34,587 bases of DNA from CAZYXZ01 sp964651395 (GTDB lineage Bacteria > Actinomycetota > Actinomycetes > BP-191): contig CAZYXZ010000030.1 of assembly GCA_964651395.1 (NCBI GenBank), positions 1-34,587 on the forward strand, in the 5' to 3' direction. A program made the position numbers and the translations under genes. Numbering within the stretch: the stretch's first letter is position 1; every line of letters starts with the position of its first letter. Below are positions 1-9,182 of this stretch, one piece after another. Below the pieces are notes generated by a model. It did no database searches and had not been told where the DNA came from. It worked only from the letters and a program-made list of their open reading frames with translations.

Positions 1-1
1 C

Positions 2-1414
2 TTCGCCGTGCACGACGGCGCGCAGGTCCAGGCGGCCGTCGAACGTGCACGTGCGGCCGCGGAGTGGTGGGCCGGCCTCGGCTTCGACGGACGGGCCGAG
101 CGGTTGCGGCGGCTCTGCGGCCTGCTCGCACGGCGCACTCCCGAGCTGTGCGATCTCATCCATCGCGAGAACGGCAAGCCCCGGGTCGACGCGTTCATCG
201 AGGTGACCCTCGTCGTCGACCACCTCGCCTGGGCCGCGCGCAACGCACCCAAGATCCTCGGCCGCCAGCGCGTCTCGTCGCCGGCGCTCGCCGCCAACCA
301 CGCCGCCTACCTGGAGTACGAGCCGCTCGGCGTCATCGGCGTCATTGGCCCGTGGAACTACCCCCTGTTCACCCCAGTCGGCTCGATCGGCTACGCACTT
401 GCCGCAGGCAACGCCGTCGTCTTCAAGCCGAGCGAGTACACGCCTGCAGTGGGCGAGTGGCTGGCCGCTGCCGTGTCGGAGGTCGTGCCCGAGCATCCAG
501 TGCTGCAGGTGGTGACCGGCTTCGGCGAGACCGGCACCGCACTGTGCCGCAGCGGCGTCGACAAGCTCGCCTTCACCGGCTCCGCGCCCACCGGGCGCAA
601 GGTGCTCGCTGCGTGCGCGGACACGCTGACCCCCGTGCTGCTCGAGCTCGGCGGCAAGGACGCGATGATCGTGGCGGCCGACGCCGACGTCGACGCGGCG
701 GCGCGCGCCGCCGTCTGGGGCGCTCTGCAGAACGCGGGCCAGGCGTGCATCTCCATCGAGCGCGCGTACGTCGACGACGCCGTGTACGACCGGTTCGTCG
801 AGCGCGTCGTCGAGCTCGCCACTCCGCTGCGCGCCGGTGTCGCCTCGGACGCCGACATCGGTCCCATCACGATGCCGAAGCAGGTCGACGTCATCGCCCG
901 CCACCTCGCGGACGCGTTCGACCGAGGGGCCCGCGCCGTAGTGGGCGGACCGGCGGGCATCAACGGCATGCTCGTCGAGCCGGTGGTCCTCGTCGACGTG
1001 CCGGAGGACTCACTCATCCTCACCGAGGAGACCTTCGGCCCAGTGCTGCCGATCGTGCGCGTGCACAGCGAGGACGAGGCGGTGACGAAGGCGAACGCCA
1101 CGTCGTACGGACTGGGGGCATCGGTCTGGTCTCGAAAGCGTGGACGGCAGATCGCGCGAAGGCTCCGGGCGGGCATGGCGGCCGTCAACTCGGTGACCAC
1201 GTTCGCCGCGGTGCCGTCGCTGCCGTTCGGCGGTGTCGGCGACTCCGGCTTCGGACGCATCCACGGTGCGGACGGCTTGCGGGAGTTCACCCGGCCGAAG
1301 GCGACGACGGCGCGGCGGTTCCCACTGCCGATCGAGATGCTCGCCTTCGACCGGCCGGCCTTCCTGCCCGCGATGCTCGAGCGCCTCGACCGGCTGCGGT
1401 ACGGGCGCCGCTAG
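2..1414 (+). CDS. Aldehyde dehydrogenase family protein (5' end outside window)
   Basis: NAD(P)+-dependent oxidation of an aldehyde to a carboxylic acid, cytosolic. The frame is open from base 2 with no start that fits the family; the first GTG (8) falls inside what should be the N-terminal domain, so the true start lies upstream. Numbering from that GTG, the Rossmann-side motif GPWNYPL is at 114-120, the FTGS turn at 189-192, the general base Glu213 in LELGGKD, and the catalytic Cys247 in NAGQACIS. The C-terminal PFGGVGDSGFGR stretch is also typical. Substrate is not readable from the sequence; the GPWNYP pattern and the C-terminal hydrophobic tail resemble the class 3/fatty-aldehyde group (inference). 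It ends 4 bases before the next gene. Family assignment is secure, substrate is not. Confidence 0.95.
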   Translation, partial: FAVHDGAQVQAAVERARAAAEWWAGLGFDGRAERLRRLCGLLARRTPELCDLIHRENGKPRVDAFIEVTLVVDHLAWAARNAPKILGRQRVSSPALAANHAAYLEYEPLGVIGVIGPWNYPLFTPVGSIGYALAAGNAVVFKPSEYTPAVGEWLAAAVSEVVPEHPVLQVVTGFGETGTALCRSGVDKLAFTGSAPTGRKVLAACADTLTPVLLELGGKDAMIVAADADVDAAARAAVWGALQNAGQACISIERAYVDDAVYDRFVERVVELATPLRAGVASDADIGPITMPKQVDVIARHLADAFDRGARAVVGGPAGINGMLVEPVVLVDVPEDSLILTEETFGPVLPIVRVHSEDEAVTKANATSYGLGASVWSRKRGRQIARRLRAGMAAVNSVTTFAAVPSLPFGGVGDSGFGRIHGADGLREFTRPKATTARRFPLPIEMLAFDRPAFLPAMLERLDRLRYGRR

Positions 1415-1418
1415 CTTC

Positions 1419-2702
1419 ATGCGGAGGCTCCGCGTCCTCGTCGCCGCAGTGCTCCTGCTCGGCCTGGGCACACCTGGTCTGCGCCCCGCACGCGCCGAGT
1501 GGCCGAGCTGCGCCTGGGCGTTCCGGCTCGAGCCGACAGTGACGAACACGCTCTACCCGGACGAGTTCGCCAGCTACTGGGTGACGGCCATCCCGGCGGT
1601 GCCCGGGATGACGCTCACCATCCGCGGCAAGTTCCCGTACGCGCGCTACCTGTCGTTCACGTCGTACAACGTCGGGCTGCAGTCGGCGGACGGACTCAAC
1701 GACACGCGTATCGCGCCCGACCGCGGCAGCGTCAACCCCTTCCTCCCCGGCGCTCGGCGCTACGACGACCAGCGCACCTACACGGTGCAGGTCGTGTTCG
1801 GGCAGCGACCGGCCAGTCCCGCGCCGAACACGCTCTACACGACCAACGAGGCGGGCAACAAGACCGGGCCGATGTTCATCGTCGCGCTGCGCGTGTACCG
1901 CCCGGACCGGGGACTCGACAACACCGGTGGTGTCGGCCTGCCGAGCGTCACCGTGGTGCCGCCCGGGGCGCCTGCGCGGCAGCTGCCCACCTGCCCCTAC
2001 CCGGGGCCGATCACGAGCTCGGCCAACGCGCGTGTCGCCGAGGCGGGAGTGCCGCTGCCCGGTGCCGCGCCGGCACCGGGGACCGACCCCCCCACGTGGC
2101 ACCGCTACTACAGCGCCCTGGTCTCGCTGACCCAGCTCGCCGACAACGGGCTGTCCGGCACCGCGATCGGCGACGGGCTGCAGCCCGCCACCACGGCGGT
2201 CGTCCCGCAGGGTGGCCTGCTCGACAACCCCGACAACGCCTACGTCTTCACGACGATGAACCCGTCGTACGGCGAGACGCTGGTCGTGCGCGCTCGGCTG
2301 CCGAGGACCCCGCGGACGTACCCGCACGCGGACCGGATGCCGGCGTCGCAGCTCCGCTACTGGTCGCTGTGCACCTACGAGACGGCCGGGCAGCGCTACT
2401 ACCGGTGCGTGATGGACGACGGTGTCGCCACGGACCGCCAGGGCCATTACACGGTGGTGGTCTCGAGCGGCGCGCGTCGGCCCAGGAACGCGACACCGGG
2501 CTGCGGGATCAGCTGGCTCCCGGCAGGGCCGGCACCGGAGACGCTGCTCATCGTGCGCAACATGCTGCCCTCGGCGGGGTTCCGCCAGGCGATCCAGCAC
2601 GCGCCGTTCGGCGGCGAGGCGGCTGCGCTCGGCGAGTACTACCCGGCCGCGCGCTACGCCTCGGTTGCCGAGGTGGAAGCCCTGGGTTGCCGGAAGGCCT
2701 GA
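1419..2702 (+). CDS. Secreted protein of unknown function (427 aa)
   Basis: I do not recognise this family with confidence. The ATG at 1419 begins a clear Sec signal peptide: MRRLR, a hydrophobic core of Ala/Val/Leu, then ARA followed by EWPSC, with cleavage expected after about residue 26. The open frame extends further upstream but would bury the signal peptide and overlap the aldehyde dehydrogenase, so that start is rejected. The mature part is rich in Tyr, Pro and Gly, has several Cys (for example Cys31 and the pairs near the C-terminus) that could form disulfides outside the cell, and contains YARYLSFTSYN, a weak echo of the DUF1214/DUF1254 type of beta-rich domain; this is a hint only. 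It lies 4 bases after the aldehyde dehydrogenase, so co-transcription is likely, although one product is cytosolic and the other exported. Confidence 0.8.
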   Translation: MRRLRVLVAAVLLLGLGTPGLRPARAEWPSCAWAFRLEPTVTNTLYPDEFASYWVTAIPAVPGMTLTIRGKFPYARYLSFTSYNVGLQSADGLNDTRIAPDRGSVNPFLPGARRYDDQRTYTVQVVFGQRPASPAPNTLYTTNEAGNKTGPMFIVALRVYRPDRGLDNTGGVGLPSVTVVPPGAPARQLPTCPYPGPITSSANARVAEAGVPLPGAAPAPGTDPPTWHRYYSALVSLTQLADNGLSGTAIGDGLQPATTAVVPQGGLLDNPDNAYVFTTMNPSYGETLVVRARLPRTPRTYPHADRMPASQLRYWSLCTYETAGQRYYRCVMDDGVATDRQGHYTVVVSSGARRPRNATPGCGISWLPAGPAPETLLIVRNMLPSAGFRQAIQHAPFGGEAAALGEYYPAARYASVAEVEALGCRKA

Positions 2703-2800
2703 GTTCCGCGCCGCGGGGCCGTTCGGGTTGACCTGACCCGCCCATCCGGTTTGATCGACTGCGACAACCCGCACCGCCCCCGCCTTCCCCCGAGGGAGTC

Positions 2801-4984
2801 ATGCCCCGCCGTTTCCCCGCGCTGCCCCTGCTGCCCCCCCTGCTCACCGCGGCTGTCGTCGCCGCCGGTCTGACCGGTATGACCAGGCCCGCGACGCCGC
2901 CGTCGAGTCCGGTACCGGTGGCCCTCCCGTCCAGCGTGCCCACGCGCCCCAAGGCGCCATCGCCGCTCGCCGTCACCTCGGTGGCCGACGGCCGTCTGGA
3001 CGTCTTCGCGCAGGCGCAGGACGGCCGCCTGCTCTACGGCCTCTGGACCCGCAACGGCGGCTGGCGCCCGACGGCGAACCTCGGCGGTCGTACGGCGTCC
3101 GGTCCCGCAGCGACCACGACCACCGACGGTGAGCTGATGGTCTTCGTCCGCGGCGGCGACGGCGCGCTCTGGACGCGGTCGTTCTGGCGCGGCCGCTGGA
3201 CCAGCTGGGCCGGCCTCGCCGGAAGCCTGGTCGGTGAGCCCGCAGTGGTGTCCACGGCCGGCGGACGCGTCGACGTCTTCGTGCGCGGCACGAACAACGC
3301 GCTGTTCCAGAAGACCCGCAACCGTGGCCGCTGGGGACCGTGGCGCACGCTGGACGGAACGCTCACGTCATCTCCCGCAGCCGCATCGACGGGTGGCAGC
3401 ACCCTCGTCGCCATCGTCAGGGGCCCGGACAACGCGGCGTGGTCCCGCACCTTCGACGGCCGGGTCTGGGGCACGTGGCGCAGCCTCGGCGGACAGCTCT
3501 CCGCCAACCCGTCGGCAGCCGGACAGGCGACCGGCCAGCTCGACGTGTACGTGCGCGGCACCAACGCGGCCATCTACCACCGCAGCCTGCTGTACGGCCG
3601 CTGGGGCCCGTGGGAGAGCCTCGGTGGCTTCCTCGGTGGCGGACCGGCCGCTGCGTCGTACGGGCCGCGGCAGACGACGGTGCTCGCGCTCGGCGACAAC
3701 GGCGTCGTCTACCAGAAGGAGTACCTGCGCACCTGGTCCGCCTGGCGCACCGTGCCGATGCGCGACGTCAGCCGTGACTACAGCGAGGTGCTGTCCCCGG
3801 GGGTGCGGTTCCGCGCGATCTTCGACCCGGCCGGCCCGTGGGCGGTCCAGGTGGTCGACATCGACCTGAGCTCCGGTGCGACGCTGGACACGGCGCTGGC
3901 GGACGACAGCCTCCCCGGTCTCGAGACGACGTCGTCGATGGCGCGTCGGCATGGTGCGGTCGCAGCGGTGAACGGCGACTACGCGCTGTCCTCGGGTCGG
4001 CCGGTGCACGCATACGCCGAGGACGGCCGACTGCTCCAGACGACCCAGATGCTCGGCCGCAACTTCGCCGTCCGCGCGGACAAGGCCGGCGCCTATCTCG
4101 GCTTCCCCACGTTCGAGATGACCGCCGACCTCGGCAGCGCGAAGCCCGGCATCCCTCGGGTGAACTCCGGCGCGCCGGCCACGGACCAGGTGGCCATGTT
4201 CACGCCCGCGGGCGGCTCGCTGGAGCAGCCGCCCGGGAACGCATGCTCGGCCCGGCTGCGCTCGAGTGCACGGCCTACCCTCGACAGCATGGGTCGCGTG
4301 GTGGAGCAGCACTCGGTCACCACGGCGTTCTGCGGCAGCGAGGCGCTCCTGGCGGCGCCGGAGGACGCGGTGCTCACCACGCCGCTGGGCGGGTCCCACG
4401 AGCCGGCGCTGCGCAACCTCGCGCCGGGCGCCAACGTCACGACCACCTGGTCCCTCGGCTGGCCCGGCATCCTCGACGCCATCGGCGGCAATCCGACGCT
4501 GGTCGAGAACGGCGTCATCCCGGCCGGCAACGTCGACGGCAGCACGGCCTACTTCGGCCGCAACCCGCGCACCGGCGTGGGGATCGCGCCGGGCCGGATC
4601 ATGCTGGTCACCGTGGACGGGCGCTCCGCGCGCAGCCGCGGCATGTCGCTGCGCGAGTTCGCCGAGCTCATGGTGCGGCTGGGCGCGCGGGACGCGCTCA
4701 ACCTCGACGGCGGCGGTTCGACGACGATGACCGTCGACGGGGTCGTCACGAACCGGCCTTCCGACGGCTACCAGCGTCCGGTGGCCAACGCGTTGCTCGT
4801 GCTGCCCGGCGCCGACCGCGGGGAGAACGGCGCTCCGGGTCCGGCGACGCGGTCCGCCGCGGAGGTCTGGCGGTCGATCAGCCGCGACGCCGCGTCCACC
4901 GGCGGGTACGCGTCGACCCTGCGGCGGCAGGGCCAGCAGCTGTCCGGGCCGATGCGCCAGGCGGCCGACGAGTACGACCGGTGA
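2801..4984 (+). CDS. Secreted lectin-like propeller fused to phosphodiester glycosidase (NAGPA-type) domain
   Basis: 727 residues in three parts. (1) N-terminal export signal, about 1-28, followed by a Pro/Ser/Thr linker. (2) Six repeats of about 45-50 residues from about 55 to 320, each with a DVFVRG-like strand, a G-N/D-N/G-A turn, and RWGPW..LGG; this is the pattern of PLL-type fucose-binding/sialidase-like beta-propellers. (3) About 330-680, a phosphodiester glycosidase domain (NAGPA/DUF2233 family) with GIAPGRIMLVTVDGR, the SLREFAELM helix and the signature LNLDGGGSTTM. Known members cleave sugar-1-phosphodiesters (the mammalian homologue removes GlcNAc from mannose-6-phosphate diesters); here the propeller probably targets the enzyme to a glycan (inference). 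The start is fixed by GAGGGAG just upstream. Its stop overlaps the GTG of the next gene by 4 bases. Confidence 0.88.
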   Translation: MPRRFPALPLLPPLLTAAVVAAGLTGMTRPATPPSSPVPVALPSSVPTRPKAPSPLAVTSVADGRLDVFAQAQDGRLLYGLWTRNGGWRPTANLGGRTASGPAATTTTDGELMVFVRGGDGALWTRSFWRGRWTSWAGLAGSLVGEPAVVSTAGGRVDVFVRGTNNALFQKTRNRGRWGPWRTLDGTLTSSPAAASTGGSTLVAIVRGPDNAAWSRTFDGRVWGTWRSLGGQLSANPSAAGQATGQLDVYVRGTNAAIYHRSLLYGRWGPWESLGGFLGGGPAAASYGPRQTTVLALGDNGVVYQKEYLRTWSAWRTVPMRDVSRDYSEVLSPGVRFRAIFDPAGPWAVQVVDIDLSSGATLDTALADDSLPGLETTSSMARRHGAVAAVNGDYALSSGRPVHAYAEDGRLLQTTQMLGRNFAVRADKAGAYLGFPTFEMTADLGSAKPGIPRVNSGAPATDQVAMFTPAGGSLEQPPGNACSARLRSSARPTLDSMGRVVEQHSVTTAFCGSEALLAAPEDAVLTTPLGGSHEPALRNLAPGANVTTTWSLGWPGILDAIGGNPTLVENGVIPAGNVDGSTAYFGRNPRTGVGIAPGRIMLVTVDGRSARSRGMSLREFAELMVRLGARDALNLDGGGSTTMTVDGVVTNRPSDGYQRPVANALLVLPGADRGENGAPGPATRSAAEVWRSISRDAASTGGYASTLRRQGQQLSGPMRQAADEYDR

Positions 4985-5784
4985 CGAACGCTGCCGCGGC
5001 GGCGCTGCTCGAGCTCGCCGTCAGCGTGGCACTCGACGCCGGTCAGTTCCTCCGCGAGCAGCTGGGTGAGGTGCGCACCGCGATCGGCACGAAGAGCACC
5101 GCCACCGATCTCGTGAGCGAGGTCGACCGGGCCGTCGAGGAGCGACTCGTCGGAGCCCTCCGGGCCGCCCGGCCGGACGACGCGGTCCTGGGGGAGGAGG
5201 GCGCCGACCTCGCCGGCACGAGCGGCGTCACGTGGATCGTCGATCCGCTCGACGGAACCACGAACTACGTCTACCGGCTGCCGGCCTTCGCCGTGAGTGT
5301 CGCCGCCGAGCATGAAGGCCGCACCCTGGCCGGCGTCGTGTACGACCCCATGCGCGAGGAGCTGTTCACCGCCACGCTCGGCGGCGGCGCCTGCTGCAAC
5401 GACGCCCCGATACACGTCAGCGGGTGCCGCGAGCTCGCCCTCGCCCTGGTCGCCACCGGGTTCGGCTACGACCGGGAGCGACGCCGGCACCAGGCGGAGG
5501 TCCTCACCGCAGTCCTCCCGGCCGTCCGCGACATCCGCCGCAGCGGCGCGGCCGCCTTGGACTGGTGCGCGCTGGCCTGCGGCCGGGTGGACGCGTTCTA
5601 CGAGCGCGGCCAGCAACCGTGGGACTACGCCGCGGGCGCGCTCATCGCGAGAGAAGCGGGTGCCGTCGTCGGCGGGCTGCACGACGAGGTACCCAGCCCG
5701 GCGCTCGCGTTCGGGGCAGCACCGGCGATCGCGGCGGAGCTGCGTGCGCTGCTCGCGGCGCAGGGGGCCGACACCGACGGCTAG
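4981..5784 (+). CDS. Inositol monophosphatase family protein
   Basis: Mg2+-dependent phosphatase of the IMPase/FBPase-like superfamily, 267 aa, cytosolic. Metal-binding motifs are complete: GEEG at 71-74, DPLDGTTN at 88-95, and WDYAAGALIAREAGA from 214, with Asp215 the third-site ligand. The start is GTG at 4981, which overlaps the preceding TGA as GTGA, so translation is probably coupled; a longer open frame upstream is only a shadow of the previous gene. Actinobacterial members of this family dephosphorylate inositol-1-phosphate, histidinol phosphate or related sugar phosphates and cannot be told apart by motifs alone. It converges on the next gene, and the two stop codons share one CTAG (5781-5784). 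Confidence 0.93.
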   Translation: MTNAAAAALLELAVSVALDAGQFLREQLGEVRTAIGTKSTATDLVSEVDRAVEERLVGALRAARPDDAVLGEEGADLAGTSGVTWIVDPLDGTTNYVYRLPAFAVSVAAEHEGRTLAGVVYDPMREELFTATLGGGACCNDAPIHVSGCRELALALVATGFGYDRERRRHQAEVLTAVLPAVRDIRRSGAAALDWCALACGRVDAFYERGQQPWDYAAGALIAREAGAVVGGLHDEVPSPALAFGAAPAIAAELRALLAAQGADTDG

Positions 5785-6473
5785 CGGTGCAGCCGCGACC
5801 CGGGAAACGTCTCGGGGTAGCCGAGGTAGTGCTTGGCCAGCACGTGCCGCGCGGCGAGGAACTCCGCTGGGTCCAGCTCCGGATGCGTGCGAACGCGGTC
5901 CATCCAGCGAGGGTCGTCGTACTCGTGCGCCGGGATGCGCAGGTTCACCGGAAGCGCCTCGATCCCGTACGCCGTGAGCAGCCACTGCGTGCCGAGGACC
6001 TCCAGCAGCGGGTGGTACTCGGCCGGACCGGTCGTGCGGCTCGTGATGGCCACCTCCAGGGCGATCGCGAGATCGGCCAGGACGCGGTTGTGGTCCAGCC
6101 AGGCGGCCCCGTAGTACTCACCGAGGCTCTGCAGGCGCTCGAGGAGCACCTGGGACAGGTCCTGCACCGTCGACGTACCGACCCACTCGAGATGCCGGCG
6201 GACCTCCCCGGCGTCGGTCTCGACGTCGCCGATGACGCCGACCCCGCTGAAGCCCGTGCTGCGCTGAACGCGCAGCCGCAGGTCGCCGGGCGCCAGGCGG
6301 ACGCGCAGGCCGTGCTGGTGGAGCGCGCCGAGCCCCTGCGCCCGGTTCAGCGCCGCGACGAGGACGTCAGGTGACGGACGGTCCCGGAGGAGGGAGAGCA
6401 GCTCACGGTCGCGCTCGACGAGCCGCTCCTGCTCCGGCGTCAGCGCGCGGGACAGGGTGTCAGCGGAGTGCAC
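5781..6473 (-). CDS. Uncharacterised protein, paralogue of upstream neighbour (copy B)
   Basis: About 230 aa, family not recognised. It is clearly homologous along its length to the gene that ends at 6460: both have SPDVLV/TPDVIL near the start, LRLR, a central EVAIT segment, then LEVLG.QWLLT.YG.E, a P.....DPR segment, and a C-terminus of the form Y.G.P..F.G.R..R. No signal peptide, membrane helix or catalytic motif is evident; it looks like a soluble alpha/beta protein. The longest frame starts at 6536, but that overlaps copy A by 77 bases and adds residues with no counterpart in it. GTG at 6473 (or 6479) gives a short overlap with the upstream stop, a length close to copy A, and suggests coupled translation. 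No strong Shine-Dalgarno sequence is visible for either. Confidence 0.75.
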   Translation of the reverse strand: MHSADTLSRALTPEQERLVERDRELLSLLRDRPSPDVLVAALNRAQGLGALHQHGLRVRLAPGDLRLRVQRSTGFSGVGVIGDVETDAGEVRRHLEWVGTSTVQDLSQVLLERLQSLGEYYGAAWLDHNRVLADLAIALEVAITSRTTGPAEYHPLLEVLGTQWLLTAYGIEALPVNLRIPAHEYDDPRWMDRVRTHPELDPAEFLAARHVLAKHYLGYPETFPGSRLHR

Positions 6474-7167
6474 GAGCACCGCGGAACAGGTCGGGACGCC
6501 CGGCGTAGAGCCGGCCGAGGATCGCCACCGCGCCATCGAACTCGGCCACGTCCGCCCATCCTCGGCGGCTCACCTCCGGACGCAGCCGCGGGTCGGCATG
6601 CGCGTACGCCGGAACGGTGAAGCGGACCTCACGGCACTCGAGCCCGTAGCCGGTGAGCAGCCACTGCGGGCCGAGCACCTCGATGAGTGGCCGGAAGCCG
6701 CGGTCCAGGAGGGTGCTGCCGGTGATGGCCACCTCGAAGACCTCCGCGATCCGGTCGACCAGCTCCCGCTGGTCTACCGCGACACGGCCGTAGTAGTGGC
6801 CGTCGCCGAGCTGGCCGAGGGCCTGGCCGACCCGTTCGAGGAACGCGTACAACGGCTCGCGGCTCTGCCAGTCGCACCCGGCGAGCGGCTGGCCGCTGTC
6901 GGTCTCGATCTCCGCCCGGAGCCCCGGGCTGCCGTAGCCGGTGAACTCCCGCAGCCGCAGGCGCAGCCCGTTCTGGGTGAGGAGCACCCGGACCCCGTCG
7001 GTGTGGATGGCGCTCAGCGACTGGCCACGGGTGAGCAGGGAGAGGATGACGTCGGGAGTCGGGGCAGTGGCGACCCGGGCGAGCAGCGCCTGGTCCCGGA
7101 GGAGCCGCTCGTTCTCGTCGCGGCTACGGGCACGCGGGCGCGAGGGCACAAAGATGCCGCGCGACAA
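6460..7167 (-). CDS. Uncharacterised protein, first of tandem paralogue pair (copy A)
   Basis: About 235 aa, not recognised; paralogue of the gene directly downstream (see copy B for shared blocks). I chose TTG at 7167 because a purine-rich GGGGGTGGGG lies immediately upstream and because the 18 extra residues of the longer frame (start 7221) are Ser/Gly-rich and lack a counterpart. GTG at 7149 is another possible start. The Arg-rich N-terminus precedes the conserved core, which begins around ENERLLRDQALL. The shared EVLG.QWLLT.YG block is the best conserved part and may be the functional core. The gene is divergent from the membrane protein at 7285, leaving about 117 bases for two promoters. 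Confidence 0.75.
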   Translation of the reverse strand: MSRGIFVPSRPRARSRDENERLLRDQALLARVATAPTPDVILSLLTRGQSLSAIHTDGVRVLLTQNGLRLRLREFTGYGSPGLRAEIETDSGQPLAGCDWQSREPLYAFLERVGQALGQLGDGHYYGRVAVDQRELVDRIAEVFEVAITGSTLLDRGFRPLIEVLGPQWLLTGYGLECREVRFTVPAYAHADPRLRPEVSRRGWADVAEFDGAVAILGRLYAGRPDLFRGARALR

Positions 7168-7273
7168 AGCCCCACCCCCGTACGACGTGCAGCTGGGTGC
7201 ACTCCGGCCGCGTGAGGCCATTGCGCGGCGGCAGGCTAGCGCACGCCTGCGCCCGGCCGCTAGTGCCCGGCGA

Positions 7274-7279
7274 TACCGT
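7274..7279 (+). promoter_or_regulatory. Probable -10 element (TACCGT), leaderless start at 7285
   Basis: TACCGT fits the actinobacterial -10 pattern TANNNT and ends 5 bases before the ATG, so transcription would begin at or next to the start codon. There is no Shine-Dalgarno sequence in front of this gene, in keeping with a leaderless mRNA. No convincing -35 box. Confidence 0.5.
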
Positions 7280-7284
7280 GCGTC

Positions 7285-7827
7285 ATGGCCGTCCGACCGT
7301 CAGCGGCACGCGCGCCGCTGCCCTGGGTCCGGCCACAGCCGCCGGACCTGGTCGCCGCGGCCGCCTGCCTGCTCCTGGGGTTGCTCGCGGTCCGTTACGA
7401 GCTGGTGCCGTTCCTCTCCGGTGTCGACCTGGGCGTCCACGAGTTCGGCCATCTCGTGACCGGATGGCTGCCGGAGGTGCTCACCGCGGTGGCCGGCAGC
7501 GTCTTCCAGGTGGTCGCGCCGGTCGGGCTGGCGGCGTATTTCGGGCTGGTCCGGCGGGAGCGGCGCACGGCGGGCGTGCTGCTCGCCTGGGCCGGCACCT
7601 CGATGTGGGCGGTCGCGCGGTACGTCGCCGACGCACCACACGAAGAGCTGCCGCTGTTCGGTGGCGACATCCACGACTGGGCGTTCCTGCTCGGGCCCGA
7701 GCACTGCGACTGCCTGAGCCGTGCAGCCCCGCTGGCCGGCGTGCTCCGGACCGCCGCAGTCCTCCTCGTCGCGACCGGGCTGGCCGTCGCCCTGAACCGG
7801 CGCGCAACCGGGCTCGACGCGCGGTGA
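7285..7827 (+). CDS. Small polytopic membrane protein with HEFGH zinc-protease-like motif
   Basis: 180 aa with about four predicted membrane segments (about 22-38, 64-88, 97-114, 148-170). The sequence HEFGH at 52-56 matches the HExxH zinc site, followed by a long hydrophobic segment containing GSVFQVVAPVG and later GGDIHDW (Asp131), which could supply the third ligand. This layout, a membrane-embedded HExxH followed by a G-S-x-x-Q-hydrophobic stretch and a distal HDW, resembles compact M50-like (site-2 protease related) membrane proteins; assignment is by motif only. The start is ATG 7285. Its stop codon overlaps the GTG of the YfhO-family gene by 4 bases (7824-7827), implying coupled synthesis of two membrane proteins. 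Substrate unknown. Confidence 0.82.
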   Translation: MAVRPSAARAPLPWVRPQPPDLVAAAACLLLGLLAVRYELVPFLSGVDLGVHEFGHLVTGWLPEVLTAVAGSVFQVVAPVGLAAYFGLVRRERRTAGVLLAWAGTSMWAVARYVADAPHEELPLFGGDIHDWAFLLGPEHCDCLSRAAPLAGVLRTAAVLLVATGLAVALNRRATGLDAR

Positions 7828-9182
7828 CGGCGGGCGACGACGCCGGCGCGCGAGGCCGCGGCCGGGAGACGCTGCAGGCCGCGCTCTGGATCGCGGGCGC
7901 GCTGGTGGCCCTGCTCTGGACGCCGCTGGTCCACGGAGGCTCGTTCAGCTCCGTGGACGTGCTCCAGAACACCCGGCTGCTCCAGGTGGAGCCCGGCGCG
8001 CGGCGCCCGGCCAACCCCGTGCTGGCCGACCCGGCGGTGCTGCACCTCCCGCTGCTCGTGGACGACGTGCGGGCGCGCGACGCCGGCCGGCTGCCGCTGT
8101 GGAACCCGTACAACCAGGCGGGGGTCCCGCAGCTGGCCAATGCGCAGTCCGCACCGCTGTCGCCGTTCAACGTCCCCTTCTACCTCCTGGGCTTCCAGAC
8201 GGCGCTGGTATGGAGCGCGTTCCTGAAGCTGTTCGCCCTGTGCTTCTTCACCTACCTGTTCGCGCGGCGACTGGCGCTGTCGCACGCCGCCGGTCTGGTG
8301 GCTGCCTTCGCGTTCGGCTGCTGCGGCTACCACCTGGTCTGGCTCGGCTACGCGAACCCCGGCGCGGAGGTGACGCTGCCGGCCGGCCTGCTGGCGGTCG
8401 AGGCCATGCTCCAGGCCCGCACGCGCGCCGCGCGGCTCGGCTGGCTGAGCCTGCTCAGCGTCGCCGTCGCGGCCGGCTTCCTGGCCGGCCACCCGGAGAC
8501 GTTCTTCTTCGCGTCCTTGCTCACGGCGGCCTACGCCGTCGTCCGTCTGCTCGTCTCCGTCCGACCCTGGCGGCTCGTCGTCGTGCGCGCACTGCAGATC
8601 GGTCTGTTCCTGCTGGTCGGGCTCGCGCTGTCCGGCGTAGCCCTGCTGCCGTTCGTCGAGTACACGGGCCTGTCCACCGCGGCGGCCGAGCGCACGAGCG
8701 GCTACGAGTACGTCGTGCCGTTCGAGCAGCTCCCGCTGCAGGCGTTCCCGAGCCTGGGCGGCAACCCCGCGCTGGGCAGCTACCGCGAGCTGCCGCCGAT
8801 GAACTACAACGAGAGCGCCGGCAACTACGTCGGGCTCGTCGTGGTCTTCCTCGCGGTGTTCGCCGTCATCTCCCTCGCCCGGCGCCGCGAGTGGCGCATC
8901 CCGTTCTTCCTCGCGGCGGCGGTCGCGCAGTTCCTCTACCTCTACGACGTCCTCGGCGTGCAGTCCGCGGCGAGCGCGCTCCCGGTGCTCGAGCTCGCCG
9001 CGTCGGTGCGCAGCCACTGCCTCTGGACGTTCAGCCTCGCCCTCCTCGCGGCGTACGGCGTGGACGCGCTGCGCAACATCGAATGGTCGCAGGACCTGTT
9101 CCTCAGGCCCTGGCAGCGGTTGCAGGAAGTTGCCGGCGTCCTCGTGCTCGGCAGCGGCTTGCTGTGGCTGGCGCTGTTCGGT

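Noticed and set aside
2728..2756. TTGACC ... TTGATC as a promoter before the propeller protein
   Set aside because: Spacing is right but the second box fits TANNNT poorly, so I do not list it.
1287..2774. Long open frame on the minus strand (495 codons) across the secreted-protein gene
   Set aside because: Arg/Gly/Ala/Val-rich translation typical of antisense frames in high-GC DNA; the plus frame has a signal peptide and a sensible start.
3034..3700. Repeated WGPW..LGG coding segments as a DNA repeat array
   Set aside because: Repeats are at protein level, divergent in DNA, and explained by propeller blades.
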